Positions 9,673 to 18,425 of a stretch of 64,000 nt of DNA are shown piece by piece. The first letter of the stretch is position 1, and each line of letters begins with the position of its first letter. A program made the translations under genes and the position numbers. Source of the DNA: Xenophilus sp. L33 (GTDB taxonomy: Bacteria > Pseudomonadota > Gammaproteobacteria > Burkholderiales > Burkholderiaceae_C). Below the pieces are notes generated by a model. It had not been told where the DNA came from, made no database searches, and worked only from the letters and a program-made list of their open reading frames with translations. Where the stretch lies: assembly GCF_009765735.1 (NCBI RefSeq), contig NZ_LMUW01000013.1, forward strand, positions 1-64,000. The letters run 5' to 3'.

Positions 9673-10596
9673 ATGCTCACCGTCCGCCCCAGCGAAATGC
9701 TGCAGCACGTGCCAGGCCGCACCTGGCTCGACCCGATCGACCAGGACGGCGACGACATGTCGGTGCGCGGCTTCAACTTCACGCCCAGCACCGCCAACAT
9801 CTGGACCGCGAGCCACGTGGTCATCGTCTATCGGCAGGCGCACGCCACCATGAAACGCAGCATCGACGGCCACCTGCACAGCAGCCCGGTCGGCGCCGGC
9901 GACATCTCGCTGAAGAACGTCGCCAGCACCGGCCAGTGGTCGTGGTCGGAAGCGATCGACGTGGTGCACATCTACATCCAGCCGGCGATGCTCGACCGGG
10001 TCGCGGCCGAGATCCACGGCCCCGGCTACGGCAGCTTCCGGCTCAACGACTGCGTGCGCATCCGCGACCCCGGCATCGCGCAACTGGCCAACGCGATGGC
10101 CGACGAGGCCGCCTTCCAGCGACCGGGCGCGCGCCTGATGACCCGCTCGCTCGGCCTGCAGCTGGCGGTGCAGCTGGTGCGCTCGCACGGCGAGGTGCGC
10201 TCCAGGCTGGGCGAGGGCGGTTTCGACGCCGCGCAGTGCCGCCGGGTCAGCGAGCACATCGCGGGACACCTGGGCGACGACCTGTCGCTGGCGGCGCTGG
10301 CCGGGCTGATGGGGCTGAGCGTGGACCATTTCAGCCGGCAGTTCCGGGCCGCCTTCGACTGCGCGCCGCACCGCTACGTGCTGCGCGCGCGGCTCGCGAC
10401 CGCGCGAGAACTGATGCGCGATCCGACCCGGACCCTGGCCGACGTCGCCGTCGAGGCCGGCTTCGCGGACCAGAGCCACCTGCATCGGTGGTTCAAGCGG
10501 GAATTCGGGCTGACGCCCGGCGCATGGCGCGCTCAGCGACGCTGCGCGGCCAGGACCGCCAGCGCTGCCGAACCGGCCTGCAGTGCGGCCACGTAG
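9673..10596 (+). CDS. AraC-family transcriptional regulator
   Basis: 307 residues with an N-terminal cupin-like sensing region and a C-terminal AraC double helix-turn-helix (about residues 200-295, including LAALAGLMGLSVDHFSRQFRAAF and VAVEAGFADQSHLHRWFKREFGLTP). The ATG at 9673 is the best start since the longer frame has no ribosome-binding site. It is divergent from the Bug/lactonase operon with 155 bases between starts, so it most likely activates that operon in response to its substrate. Its 3' end overlaps a small gene on the opposite strand by 64 bases. Confidence 0.9.
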   Translation: MLTVRPSEMLQHVPGRTWLDPIDQDGDDMSVRGFNFTPSTANIWTASHVVIVYRQAHATMKRSIDGHLHSSPVGAGDISLKNVASTGQWSWSEAIDVVHIYIQPAMLDRVAAEIHGPGYGSFRLNDCVRIRDPGIAQLANAMADEAAFQRPGARLMTRSLGLQLAVQLVRSHGEVRSRLGEGGFDAAQCRRVSEHIAGHLGDDLSLAALAGLMGLSVDHFSRQFRAAFDCAPHRYVLRARLATARELMRDPTRTLADVAVEAGFADQSHLHRWFKREFGLTPGAWRAQRRCAARTASAAEPACSAAT

Positions 10597-10772
10597 GTCG
10601 TGAAGCCGGTCGACGACTCGAACAATCGCTCGTAGGTTTCCGAGCGATCGAAGGATTCGAGCACGGCCCAGAAGTAGTGCCCGTCGTCGTGTCGATCGAC
10701 GGTCAGCGCGAGCGCCGGCAGCGGCGGGTCGGTCTGCGGCGCCGGCTCCGGCGCGTCCGAAGAAGAAGTCAC
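10533..10772 (-). CDS. Small hypothetical protein, overlaps the AraC gene tail
   Basis: 79 residues from a GTG at 10772. The sequence has an acidic, proline-rich N-terminus (SSSDAPEPAPQTDPPLP), then LALTVDRHDDGHYFWAVLES and an alanine-rich amphipathic helix near the end. The balanced composition of the central part and a GGGAAG stretch upstream of the GTG suggest it is translated. It overlaps the last 64 bases of the AraC gene in antisense. No function recognised. Confidence 0.5.
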   Translation of the reverse strand: MTSSSDAPEPAPQTDPPLPALALTVDRHDDGHYFWAVLESFDRSETYERLFESSTGFTTYVAALQAGSAALAVLAAQRR

Positions 10773-10858
10773 GTCGGATCTTCCCGAACCCTGGCGCTGG
10801 GCGCGCCATGGATGCGCCGCGTCCCGGCAGGTCGGCGGCGCGGCGCGCAGTCGCCTTC

Positions 10859-11068
10859 TCACTCGTGCTTGGCGCTGTGCTTCTTCGCGGCGTGCTGCGC
10901 GTGGTCCATCGCGTTCAGCGAATGACCGTGCGCCGTGTGCGCATGGTGGCTGGCCGCGGTGAGGTCGGCCTTGTCGGCGTGCTTGGCGGCCTCGTGGTGG
11001 TGCTTGGCGGCCTTCTCGTGGTGCTTGGCGGCTTCCTTGTGATGTTCGGCAATGGTGTGATCGCTCAT
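10859..11068 (-). CDS. Small histidine/alanine/lysine-rich protein
   Basis: 69 residues, roughly a quarter histidine, with repeated AKHH(E/H)(K/E)AAKH units through residues 14-31 and further HH and AH pairs later. It starts at the ATG at 11068, preceded by GGAGAACCATC. There is no signal peptide and no cysteine. The composition suggests an extended helix with metal-binding or buffering capacity. It lies 77 bases downstream of the riboswitch-controlled CLC-F gene on the same strand, so it could be on the same transcript and linked to fluoride or metal stress. That link is inference only. Confidence 0.65.
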   Translation of the reverse strand: MSDHTIAEHHKEAAKHHEKAAKHHHEAAKHADKADLTAASHHAHTAHGHSLNAMDHAQHAAKKHSAKHE

Positions 11069-11145
11069 GATGGTTCTCCAGTGGGAAGGAATGAGGTTCG
11101 GACCGGTCGACGGTGATTCTTGGTCGTCGTCGTGTCGCTCCTGTG

Positions 11146-12489
11146 TCAGGCCTTGCTGGAGGGAGGGAGACCCATCTTTTCTTTCTCGGCTGCGAGCTTC
11201 GTGCTGGCCGCCTGCTTGCGAAACTGAGCGACATCCGCGATGCGCAATTCTTCCGGCAACGAACCGCGGTGCTTGCTGTGGCCCACGCGCTGGGCGTGGT
11301 AGATGCCGGCATGGCCCGAGAACAGGTAGCTGGCGATGCAGGCGATGGCGGCGAGCGGCCCGATCTCGGGGCCGAACAGTTCCACCGCCATCACGATGGT
11401 CGCGACGGGCGTGTTGGCCGCGCCCGCGAAGACCGCGACGAAGCCGATGCCAGCGAGCATCGCGTAGGGCAGGTGCAGCAGCGGCGCCAACGCGTTGCCC
11501 AGCGTCGCGCCGATGTAGAAGAGCGGCGTGACCTCGCCGCCCTTGAAGCCGGTGCCGAGCGAGGCCACGGTGAACACCAGCTTGCCCAGGAAGTCCCAGG
11601 GCGCGAGCGGCTGGTGGAAGGCCTCGACGATGGTCGGGATGCCCAGGCCGATGTAGCGGTAGCCGTCGATCGCCCACACCGCGGTCGCCACCACCACGCC
11701 ACCGATGAACGGCCGCAGCGGCGGGTAGCCGACGCGGCGCTTCATGAACGCGCTCAGCTTGTGGGTCGCGGTCGCGAAGACCAGCCCGGTGAGGCCGAAG
11801 GCGATGCCCGCCACCACCACCGCGACCACGCTCCAGAACGCGACCGGCACCACCGGGCCGATGGCGTAGTGCGTGTGGTGCACGCCCCAGGCCAGGCCGA
11901 CCTGGTCGGCGACGATGGCCGCGACCATGCAGGGGAAGAGGGCGTCGTAGCGCATGCGTCCGATCGCCAGCACTTCCAGCCCGAAGATCGCGCCCGCCAG
12001 CGGCGTGCCGAAGACCGAGGCGAAGCCGGCGCTGATGCCGGCCATGAGCAGGATGCGCCGGTCCTCGCGCTTCATGCGAAAGAGGTGGGTGAGCTGATCG
12101 GCCAGCGCGCCGCCCATCTGCACCGCCGTCCCTTCGCGGCCCACCGAGGCACCGAACAGGTGCGAGATCACGGTGCCGCCGAGCACCAGCGGCACCATGC
12201 GCAGCGGTACCACCTTCTTGGGGTCGTGGATCTCGTCGATGAGCAGGTTGTTGCCGGCATCCACCGGCTTGCCGAGCTTGTGGTAGACCCAGCCCACCGC
12301 GAAGCCGGCCAGGGGCAGCAGCCAGATGATCCGGCGGTTCGCCTCGCGAAAGGTGGTCGCCCAGTCGAGCGCGAAGAGGAAGAAGGCGGAAGCGGAGCCG
12401 GCCAGCAAGGCCACCACGCTGGCGATCACGAGCCATTTGCCGATGTACGGAAGAAGCTCGAGTTGTTCGGGTCGTCGAAAGCGGGTCAT
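11146..12489 (-). CDS. clcF: CLC-F type fluoride/proton antiporter
   Basis: 447 residues of the CLC channel/transporter family with about ten hydrophobic helices. Several positions match the fluoride-specific CLC-F branch rather than chloride CLCs. The GSGIP anion loop is replaced by GNNLLIDEIHDP (79-90). The gating-glutamate motif is GREGT (117-121, E119) instead of GREGP. The third motif reads GTGFKGGEVTPLF (312-324). CLC-F proteins export fluoride in exchange for protons across the inner membrane. Decisive support comes from the fluoride riboswitch immediately upstream on the same strand. The ATG at 12489 lacks a good Shine-Dalgarno and lies directly behind one arm of a switchable hairpin. 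Confidence 0.95.
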   Translation of the reverse strand: MTRFRRPEQLELLPYIGKWLVIASVVALLAGSASAFFLFALDWATTFREANRRIIWLLPLAGFAVGWVYHKLGKPVDAGNNLLIDEIHDPKKVVPLRMVPLVLGGTVISHLFGASVGREGTAVQMGGALADQLTHLFRMKREDRRILLMAGISAGFASVFGTPLAGAIFGLEVLAIGRMRYDALFPCMVAAIVADQVGLAWGVHHTHYAIGPVVPVAFWSVVAVVVAGIAFGLTGLVFATATHKLSAFMKRRVGYPPLRPFIGGVVVATAVWAIDGYRYIGLGIPTIVEAFHQPLAPWDFLGKLVFTVASLGTGFKGGEVTPLFYIGATLGNALAPLLHLPYAMLAGIGFVAVFAGAANTPVATIVMAVELFGPEIGPLAAIACIASYLFSGHAGIYHAQRVGHSKHRGSLPEELRIADVAQFRKQAASTKLAAEKEKMGLPPSSKA

Positions 12490-12491
12490 TG

Positions 12492-12568
12492 CGATCAGGT
12501 GTGGGCACGAAGGCCTGATCGACCAGCAAGAATCAAGCGCGAACGCCTACAGCCCTGCGTCGATCAGG
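12492..12568 (-). promoter_or_regulatory. Likely expression platform of the fluoride riboswitch
   Basis: Three related segments lie between the aptamer and the clcF start. Arm 1 is CCTGATCGAC (12568-12559), arm 2 is GGTCGATCAGG (12524-12514), and arm 3 is CCTGATCG (12499-12492), two bases from the ATG. Arm 2 can pair with arm 1 (10 bp) or with arm 3 (8 bp), but not both. The 3' end of the aptamer (GCCTACAG, 12579-12572) can also pair with CTGTAGGC (12552-12545). These mutually exclusive helices fit control of translation initiation. The pairing assignments are read by eye. Confidence 0.7.
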
Positions 12569-12571
12569 TGT

Positions 12572-12635
12572 CTGTAGGCATCATCAGCTGCGGGCGATGC
12601 CGCTGCGGTTCATGGAGGAATGCCATCTCCAGCGG
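12572..12635 (-). ncRNA. Fluoride riboswitch (crcB motif)
   Basis: Read on the minus strand, the segment contains the conserved fluoride-aptamer blocks in order: GGAGATGGCATTCCTCC, then GAACCGC, a short variable stem, and GCAGCTGATGATGCCTACAG. These match the crcB-motif consensus nearly base for base, including the pseudoknot-forming GATGGCATTCC and the terminal GATGATGCCTAC. It senses free fluoride and turns on fluoride-resistance genes. The aptamer ends 82 bases before the clcF start and begins just after a TATAAT box. Confidence 0.96.
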
Positions 12636-12640
12636 CGGCG

Positions 12641-12646
12641 ATTATA
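12641..12646 (-). promoter_or_regulatory. -10 box of the clcF riboswitch promoter
   Basis: A perfect TATAAT on the minus strand sits about 6-7 bases before the expected start of the riboswitch transcript. No strong TTGACA-like -35 is visible 16-18 bases upstream (AGTGAG or near variants), so the promoter probably relies mainly on the -10. Confidence 0.6.
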
Positions 12647-12664
12647 GGGGTCCCGCTGTCGGAC

Positions 12665-13636
12665 TCACTCCGCCTCGATGCCTGCCGCTTTCACGATGCC
12701 GCCCCACTTCTGCGATTCGGCGGCCTGGAACTTCGCCATCTCTTCCGGGGAATTCGTGAACACCTCGGTGCCGGTCGGCTCGTAGAAGCCGGTCTTCGCG
12801 GACTCGCTCTTCGCCGCCTTGACGAGCAGTTCGTTCAGGCGCTTGACCACGGCGGGCGGCGTGCCGGCCGGCGCATAGGCGGCGAACCAGTAGCCCATCT
12901 CGTAACCCTTGACGCCGGCTTCGGCGATGGTCGGCACGTCCGGCGCGAGCGGCGAGCGCTTGCTGCTGGACATGCCGAGCGCGCGCAGCTTGCCGGCCTT
13001 GACCTGCGGCAGCCCGGTCGCGGTGTCGGTGATCATCATGTCGACCTGGCCGCCGAGCAGGTCCGTCACCGCCAGCGTGTTGCTCTTGTAGGGCACGTAG
13101 AGCAGCTTGATGCCGGTCATCTGCTGCAGCTGCTCGCCCGCGATGCGGCTGGACGAACTGCCGGCACCGAAGCTGTACTTGCCCGGGTCCTTCTTCGCCA
13201 ATGCGATGAATTCGCCCACCGTCTTCGCCGGGAAGTTCGGATTGACCACCATGACCTGGCCGCCCTTGCCGAGCGCGGTGATCGGCGCGAAGTCCTTCAC
13301 CGGGTCGTAGGGCAGCTTCTTGTAGAGATGCTCGTTGGCCGCGTGCGTGGTGTTGGTGGTGATGAGCACGGTGTAGCCGTCCGGCGCCGCCTTGGCCACG
13401 TTCTGCGCGGCGATGAAGCCGTTGGCGCCCGGCTTGTCGTCGACGATCACCGGCTGCTTCGTTTCCGAGCCGACCGCGTTGGCGACGACGCGGGCGATCT
13501 GGTCGGTCGCGCTGCCGGCCGCGAAGGGCACGACGAAGGTGATGCTCTTGTCGGGGAAGGCGTCGGCCTGTGCCAGGCCGGGTGCCAAGGCCAGGGCGGT
13601 CGCAGCGGCGAGCGCGAGGGTGTGGAAGCGATGCAT
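12665..13636 (-). CDS. Bug/TctC-family solute receptor
   Basis: 323 residues with a clear Sec signal peptide (MHRFHTLALAAATALALAPGLAQA). Bug motifs follow: KSITFVVPFAAGSATDQIAR, KQPVIVDDKPGANGF, LYVPYKSNTLAVTDLLGGQVDMM and APDVPTIAEAGVKGYEM. The ATG at 13636 has GGAGACCCTGGAC before it. It is the last of three genes on this strand, after the AtuA-like pair, so the periplasmic receptor probably delivers or senses a substrate handled by those cytosolic proteins. No TctA/TctB permease genes are nearby. Confidence 0.93.
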   Translation of the reverse strand: MHRFHTLALAAATALALAPGLAQADAFPDKSITFVVPFAAGSATDQIARVVANAVGSETKQPVIVDDKPGANGFIAAQNVAKAAPDGYTVLITTNTTHAANEHLYKKLPYDPVKDFAPITALGKGGQVMVVNPNFPAKTVGEFIALAKKDPGKYSFGAGSSSSRIAGEQLQQMTGIKLLYVPYKSNTLAVTDLLGGQVDMMITDTATGLPQVKAGKLRALGMSSSKRSPLAPDVPTIAEAGVKGYEMGYWFAAYAPAGTPPAVVKRLNELLVKAAKSESAKTGFYEPTGTEVFTNSPEEMAKFQAAESQKWGGIVKAAGIEAE

Positions 13637-13663
13637 GTCCAGGGTCTCCGGTGGTTGTGTTTT

Positions 13664-14026
13664 TCAGGGTGCGTCGGGCCCGACGAGCCGGTGCGCCAGC
13701 GCGGCCGGCACCCGGATCGGCATGTCGAGCAGCAGGAAGGACAGCGACTTGCCGTGCGTGTCGAGGTTCAATGCATCGTTGACGCCGCCGTCGAGCACGC
13801 CGTCGAGCACGAAGTTCATCGCCTGCAGCCGCGGCAGCACGAAGCGTTGCACCCGGCTCGGTGCGCGATGGCGGAATTGCGCGGCGACGGCCTCCGGCGT
13901 GAGCTGCTCGACCAGCAGCTCGAAGAGGTCCGCGTGCCAGGCGATGACGCTGATGTTGGAGCGATCGCCCTTGTCGCCGGTGCGTCCATGCGCGGCGCGG
14001 TAGAGCGCAACGGTGACGAAGCTCAT
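13664..14026 (-). CDS. AtuA-like C-terminal domain protein (small partner of DUF1446)
   Basis: 120 residues beginning VALYRAAHGRTGDKGDRSNISVIAW, the glycine/aspartate-rich opening of the ferredoxin-fold domain found at the C-terminus of long AtuA proteins. Here it is a separate gene whose ATG overlaps the stop of the larger AtuA-like gene by four bases (ATGA), so the two polypeptides are probably made in equal amounts and form a complex. The biochemical role of the family is not well defined; AtuA itself is needed for acyclic terpene breakdown in Pseudomonas. Confidence 0.85.
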   Translation of the reverse strand: MSFVTVALYRAAHGRTGDKGDRSNISVIAWHADLFELLVEQLTPEAVAAQFRHRAPSRVQRFVLPRLQAMNFVLDGVLDGGVNDALNLDTHGKSLSFLLLDMPIRVPAALAHRLVGPDAP

Positions 14027-15402
14027 GGCGACACCATCTCGAAACGGGTCGGCACCGCTTCGCGCGGGACCAGGCAGGACAACGTGTTGAGCCGCGGCGT
14101 GAGCGCGGTGCGGACGCCGCCGCCGCCGGCGGGGCCGCAGGTGTAGAGCGCCATGACCTCGCGGCCCAGGCGTTCGGCCTCGGCGCGGTCGTCGTGCGTG
14201 GCGGCCACCCGCAGCCGCACGTCGCGCGCGCCGCCGTCGGGCGTCGCGGCCAGCATGCGGCCGCCGTCGTCGGCCAGGATGCTCAGCGCGCCGATCAGGT
14301 CGACACGCAGTGCCAGGCCCTTGAGGCGGCTTCGCAGGATGTCGGCGGCGAGTCGGGCGCGGGCCTCGGCGCGCGGCCCGGCATAGGAGATCTCGCCTTC
14401 GGCGAGCCAGCCGCCTTCGTGGCAGACGTTAACCTTGTAGTGCGTCGGGCGAGGATGGCCGCGCACGCCGCCCAGCGCCACGCGGTCGACGCCGGCCGCC
14501 TCGACGCTCGCCTCGGCGATGTCGGCGACCACGTCCGGCGTGAGGTAGCCGGCGGGATCGTGCACTTCGTAGAGCAGCTGTTCCTTGACCGTGGCCTCGG
14601 TCACCTGGCCGCCGGTGCCGGCCGACTTGCCGATCACGCAGCGGCCGTCCGCATCGATCTCGGCAATCGGGAAGCCGACCGCATCGATCCCGGGCACGTC
14701 CTTGAACCCGGGGTCGGCGAAGTAGCCGCCGCAGACCTGCGCGCCGCATTCGAGCAGGTGGCCGGCCATGGTGGCGCGGCCCAGCCGTTCCCAGTCGTCG
14801 GCACGCCAGCCGAAGTGCGACATCGCCGGCCCGACCGCGAGCGAAGGGTCGGCGACCCGGCCGCAGACGACGATCTGCGCGCCCGCGTTCAGCGCGGCGG
14901 CGATCGCCTCGGCACCGATGTAGGCATTGGCGCTCACGATGCGCAAGCCGTCGAGGCGCTCGCCGAGCTGCTCGCGCAAGAGGGGGCGGCGTTCGGGCGC
15001 CGACAGGTCGTCGCCCTCGACCACCGCGATGCGCGGCACGGGCGCGCCGACCTCGCGCGCGATCCGCTCGATGAGGCGGGCCGCGGCGCGCGGGTTCGCG
15101 GCGCCGAAGTTGCTGACGATGCGGATGCCGTGCGCCAGGCAGCCGGCCAGCACCGGCCGGAGCATCGGGTCGATCAGCGGTTCGAAGCCCGCGTCGGGAT
15201 CGGCGCGCCGCCGCAGCTGGGCCAGCGCCAGCGTGCGTTCGGCCAGGGTCTCGAAGATCAGGAAGGCGCGCTGCCGGTGCGGGCCTTGCGGGCCTTGCGC
15301 CAGCGCCGCGATGAGCGTGTCGACCACCGGGCCGGCCGCATCGGTGCGGTCGCCGGAGAAGCCTGCGGCGCAGCCGATCAGCAAGGGCGCGGTGTGGGTC
15401 AT
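14023..15402 (-). CDS. AtuA-family (DUF1446) protein, large part
   Basis: 459 residues from the ATG at 15402. The N-terminus LLIGCAAGFSGDRTDAAGPVVDTL, followed by RIVSNFGAANPRAAARLI and VCGRVADPSLAVGPAMSHFGW, is typical of the DUF1446/AtuA family. So is GGYFADPGFKDVPGIDAVGFPIAEI further on. These proteins are cytosolic and linked to breakdown of branched or terpenoid acyl compounds and of hydroxy acids; the reaction is not established. It heads an operon with the small AtuA-like partner and a Bug receptor. A LysR gene lies divergently 95 bases away. The longer upstream frame lacks a ribosome-binding site. Confidence 0.88.
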   Translation of the reverse strand: MTHTAPLLIGCAAGFSGDRTDAAGPVVDTLIAALAQGPQGPHRQRAFLIFETLAERTLALAQLRRRADPDAGFEPLIDPMLRPVLAGCLAHGIRIVSNFGAANPRAAARLIERIAREVGAPVPRIAVVEGDDLSAPERRPLLREQLGERLDGLRIVSANAYIGAEAIAAALNAGAQIVVCGRVADPSLAVGPAMSHFGWRADDWERLGRATMAGHLLECGAQVCGGYFADPGFKDVPGIDAVGFPIAEIDADGRCVIGKSAGTGGQVTEATVKEQLLYEVHDPAGYLTPDVVADIAEASVEAAGVDRVALGGVRGHPRPTHYKVNVCHEGGWLAEGEISYAGPRAEARARLAADILRSRLKGLALRVDLIGALSILADDGGRMLAATPDGGARDVRLRVAATHDDRAEAERLGREVMALYTCGPAGGGGVRTALTPRLNTLSCLVPREAVPTRFEMVSP

Positions 15403-15465
15403 GCGGGTTCGTCCTGGATTGGCGGCGAATGTACGGCCCGGCATCTGCATCAGTAAAATTGAACG

Positions 15466-15492
15466 TTTGAATCGACTCATCCAATTTTCAAA
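15466..15492. promoter_or_regulatory. Probable LysR operator in the AtuA/LysR divergent region
   Basis: TTTGAA (15466-15471) and TTCAAA (15487-15492) form an inverted repeat with a 15-base AT-rich spacer, directly upstream of the LysR start and within the 95-base divergent region. This is the kind of dyad LysR proteins bind for autorepression and for control of the divergent operon. Confidence 0.45.
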
Positions 15493-15497
15493 TAGCC

Positions 15498-16427
15498 ATG
15501 GCCGCACGCGACTTGTCCACTCGCCAGCTTCGTGCCTTCGCCGCGCTCGCGGACGAGCGCAGCTTCACCCGGGCCGCGCAGCGCTGCCACCTGTCGCAAC
15601 CGGCCTTCAGCACGCTGATCCGCACGCTCGAGGAAACGCTGGGCGCGCGGCTCTTCGACCGCGACACCCGCGGCGTCGAACTGACGCCCGAAGGCCGAGA
15701 GTTCGAAGGCTCCGCGCGTCGCCTCCTCGACGACCTGCAGGTCCTGGTCACCGACCTGTCGGACCGGAGCGAACTCAAGAAGGGGCGGGTCAGCGTGGCC
15801 GCCTTGCCCTCGCTCGCGGCCGGCTGGCTGCCGGCCATCCTGGCCGAATTCATGCGGGCGCATCCGGGCGTCGCGGTCGAGTTGCACGATGCGCTCTCGG
15901 ATGCCTGTGTGGCGCATGTGCGCAGCCACCGCGCCGACTTCGCGCTCTCGGCGAGCGAGGCGCAGTCGCCGTCCGCCGCCGACCTGCTCGGCACCCCGCT
16001 GTGCAGCGACCGCTTCCACCTAGTCTGCCGCCGCGACCATCCGCTGGCGAGCGTCGACAAGCTGTCGGCCCGGAAGATCGCGCCGTACCCATTCATCCAG
16101 ATGACCCGCAACAGCAGCGTGCGCCAGGCGCTCGACGCCGCGCTGCATCCGCTGCGGCTCAACACCGTCCTGGAGGTCGAGCACCTGGCCACGGTCACCG
16201 GCCTGGTCGAGGCCGGCGTCGGCATCAGCGTCGTGCCGACCTTGACCCTGTTCCATTTCCAGCGCGAGTCGCTGGTGACGAGGCCGCTGGCGGCCAAGGG
16301 CCTGACCCGGACCATTCACCTGATCCGGCGGCGCGAAGGCAGCCTGTCGGTCGCGGCACAGGCCCTGCACGACCTGATCTTCAAGTGGATGGGTTCGCTC
16401 AGGGTCGCGCGGATGGCCGGGCATTGA
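15498..16427 (+). CDS. LysR-family transcriptional regulator
   Basis: 309 residues. The N-terminal helix-turn-helix reads LRAFAALADERSFTRAAQRCHLSQPAFSTLIRTLEE, then GARLFDRDTRGVELTPEGREF. The effector domain includes GRVSVAALPSLAAGWLPAILAEF and GLVEAGVGISVVPTLTLF. It is divergent from the AtuA/Bug operon and is its likely regulator. Its last 29 bases overlap the end of a convergent LysR gene on the opposite strand. Confidence 0.92.
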   Translation: MAARDLSTRQLRAFAALADERSFTRAAQRCHLSQPAFSTLIRTLEETLGARLFDRDTRGVELTPEGREFEGSARRLLDDLQVLVTDLSDRSELKKGRVSVAALPSLAAGWLPAILAEFMRAHPGVAVELHDALSDACVAHVRSHRADFALSASEAQSPSAADLLGTPLCSDRFHLVCRRDHPLASVDKLSARKIAPYPFIQMTRNSSVRQALDAALHPLRLNTVLEVEHLATVTGLVEAGVGISVVPTLTLFHFQRESLVTRPLAAKGLTRTIHLIRRREGSLSVAAQALHDLIFKWMGSLRVARMAGH

Positions 16428-17313
16428 CCGCGCCCGTGTAGCGCAAGGCATCCACCACCAGCATCACGGCGGGCGAGGCGCGCCGGGTGGCGTAGTAGAG
16501 GTGGTAGCCGGCGAAGGTGATCGACCAGTCGTCGAGCACCGGCACCAGGCGGCCCGTCGCGATCGCCCGCTCGACCATGTCCTGCGGCAGCCATGCGAGG
16601 CCGTGGCCCGCGAGCACGGCGGCGAGGATCCATTCGTTCGAGTTGAAGACCAGCCGGCCCGAGACATGGGCGTTGACGTTCTTGCGCCGGCGCGCGAATT
16701 CCCACTTCAGAAGGCCGCCGTGCGAGGCCAGTCGCAGGCCGATGCAGTCGTGGTCGGTCAGGTCCTGCGGTTTCTGCGGGCGTGCGTGGTGCGAGAGGTA
16801 GTCCGGGCTGGCCACGACCACCATGCGCATGTCGGGCGCGATGCGCACCGCGATCATGTCCTTCGCGACGTCCGCGCCGAGCCGCACGCCGATGTCGAAG
16901 CGCTCCGCCACGATGTCGGTGAAGCGGTTGTCGCAACTGATCTCGACCTTGACGTCGGGATAGCGCGGCAGCCACGCATCGAGCCGCGGCCAGATGATGC
17001 TGCGTATCGAATGCTCGGTGGCCGTGATGCGCACCGTGCCGGCCGGCTGCCCGCGCATCTCGCCGAGCACGGCGAGTTCCGCCTCGATGTCCTCGAAGCG
17101 CGGGCCGACCGCCTGGAAAAGGCGCGCGCCCGCCTCGGTGGGCGCGACGCTGCGCGTGGTGCGGTTGAGCAGCTTCAGGTCGAGCCGGCGCTCCAGCGTG
17201 CGCACGGTCTGGCTCAAGGCCGACTGCGTGATGCCCATCTGCGCCGCCGCGCGGGTGAAGCTGCCGGCGCGCACGACCGCCGCGAAGGCGGCCAGCTCGT
17301 CATAGCGTGCCAT
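16399..17313 (-). CDS. LysR-family transcriptional regulator
   Basis: 304 residues with a standard LysR N-terminus (YDELAAFAAVVRAGSFTRAAAQMGITQSALSQTVRTLE, then LNRTTRSVAPTEAGARLF). Its effector domain has RITATEHSIRSIIWPRL and FDIGVRLGADVAKDMIAVRI, as seen in regulators of oxidoreductase genes. It is divergent from the aldo/keto reductase at 17415 with 101 bases between starts, and a perfect dyad lies in that gap, so the reductase is the likely target. Confidence 0.92.
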   Translation of the reverse strand: MARYDELAAFAAVVRAGSFTRAAAQMGITQSALSQTVRTLERRLDLKLLNRTTRSVAPTEAGARLFQAVGPRFEDIEAELAVLGEMRGQPAGTVRITATEHSIRSIIWPRLDAWLPRYPDVKVEISCDNRFTDIVAERFDIGVRLGADVAKDMIAVRIAPDMRMVVVASPDYLSHHARPQKPQDLTDHDCIGLRLASHGGLLKWEFARRRKNVNAHVSGRLVFNSNEWILAAVLAGHGLAWLPQDMVERAIATGRLVPVLDDWSITFAGYHLYYATRRASPAVMLVVDALRYTGAVNARPSARP

Positions 17314-17351
17314 TGATAAGTTCTCCTACTGGGTCCTAGTGCTTTGAGGAG

Positions 17352-18398
<1,047 letters not shown>

Positions 18399-18425
18399 GC
18401 GCCGCGAGCGATCTTCGGCTTTCGG

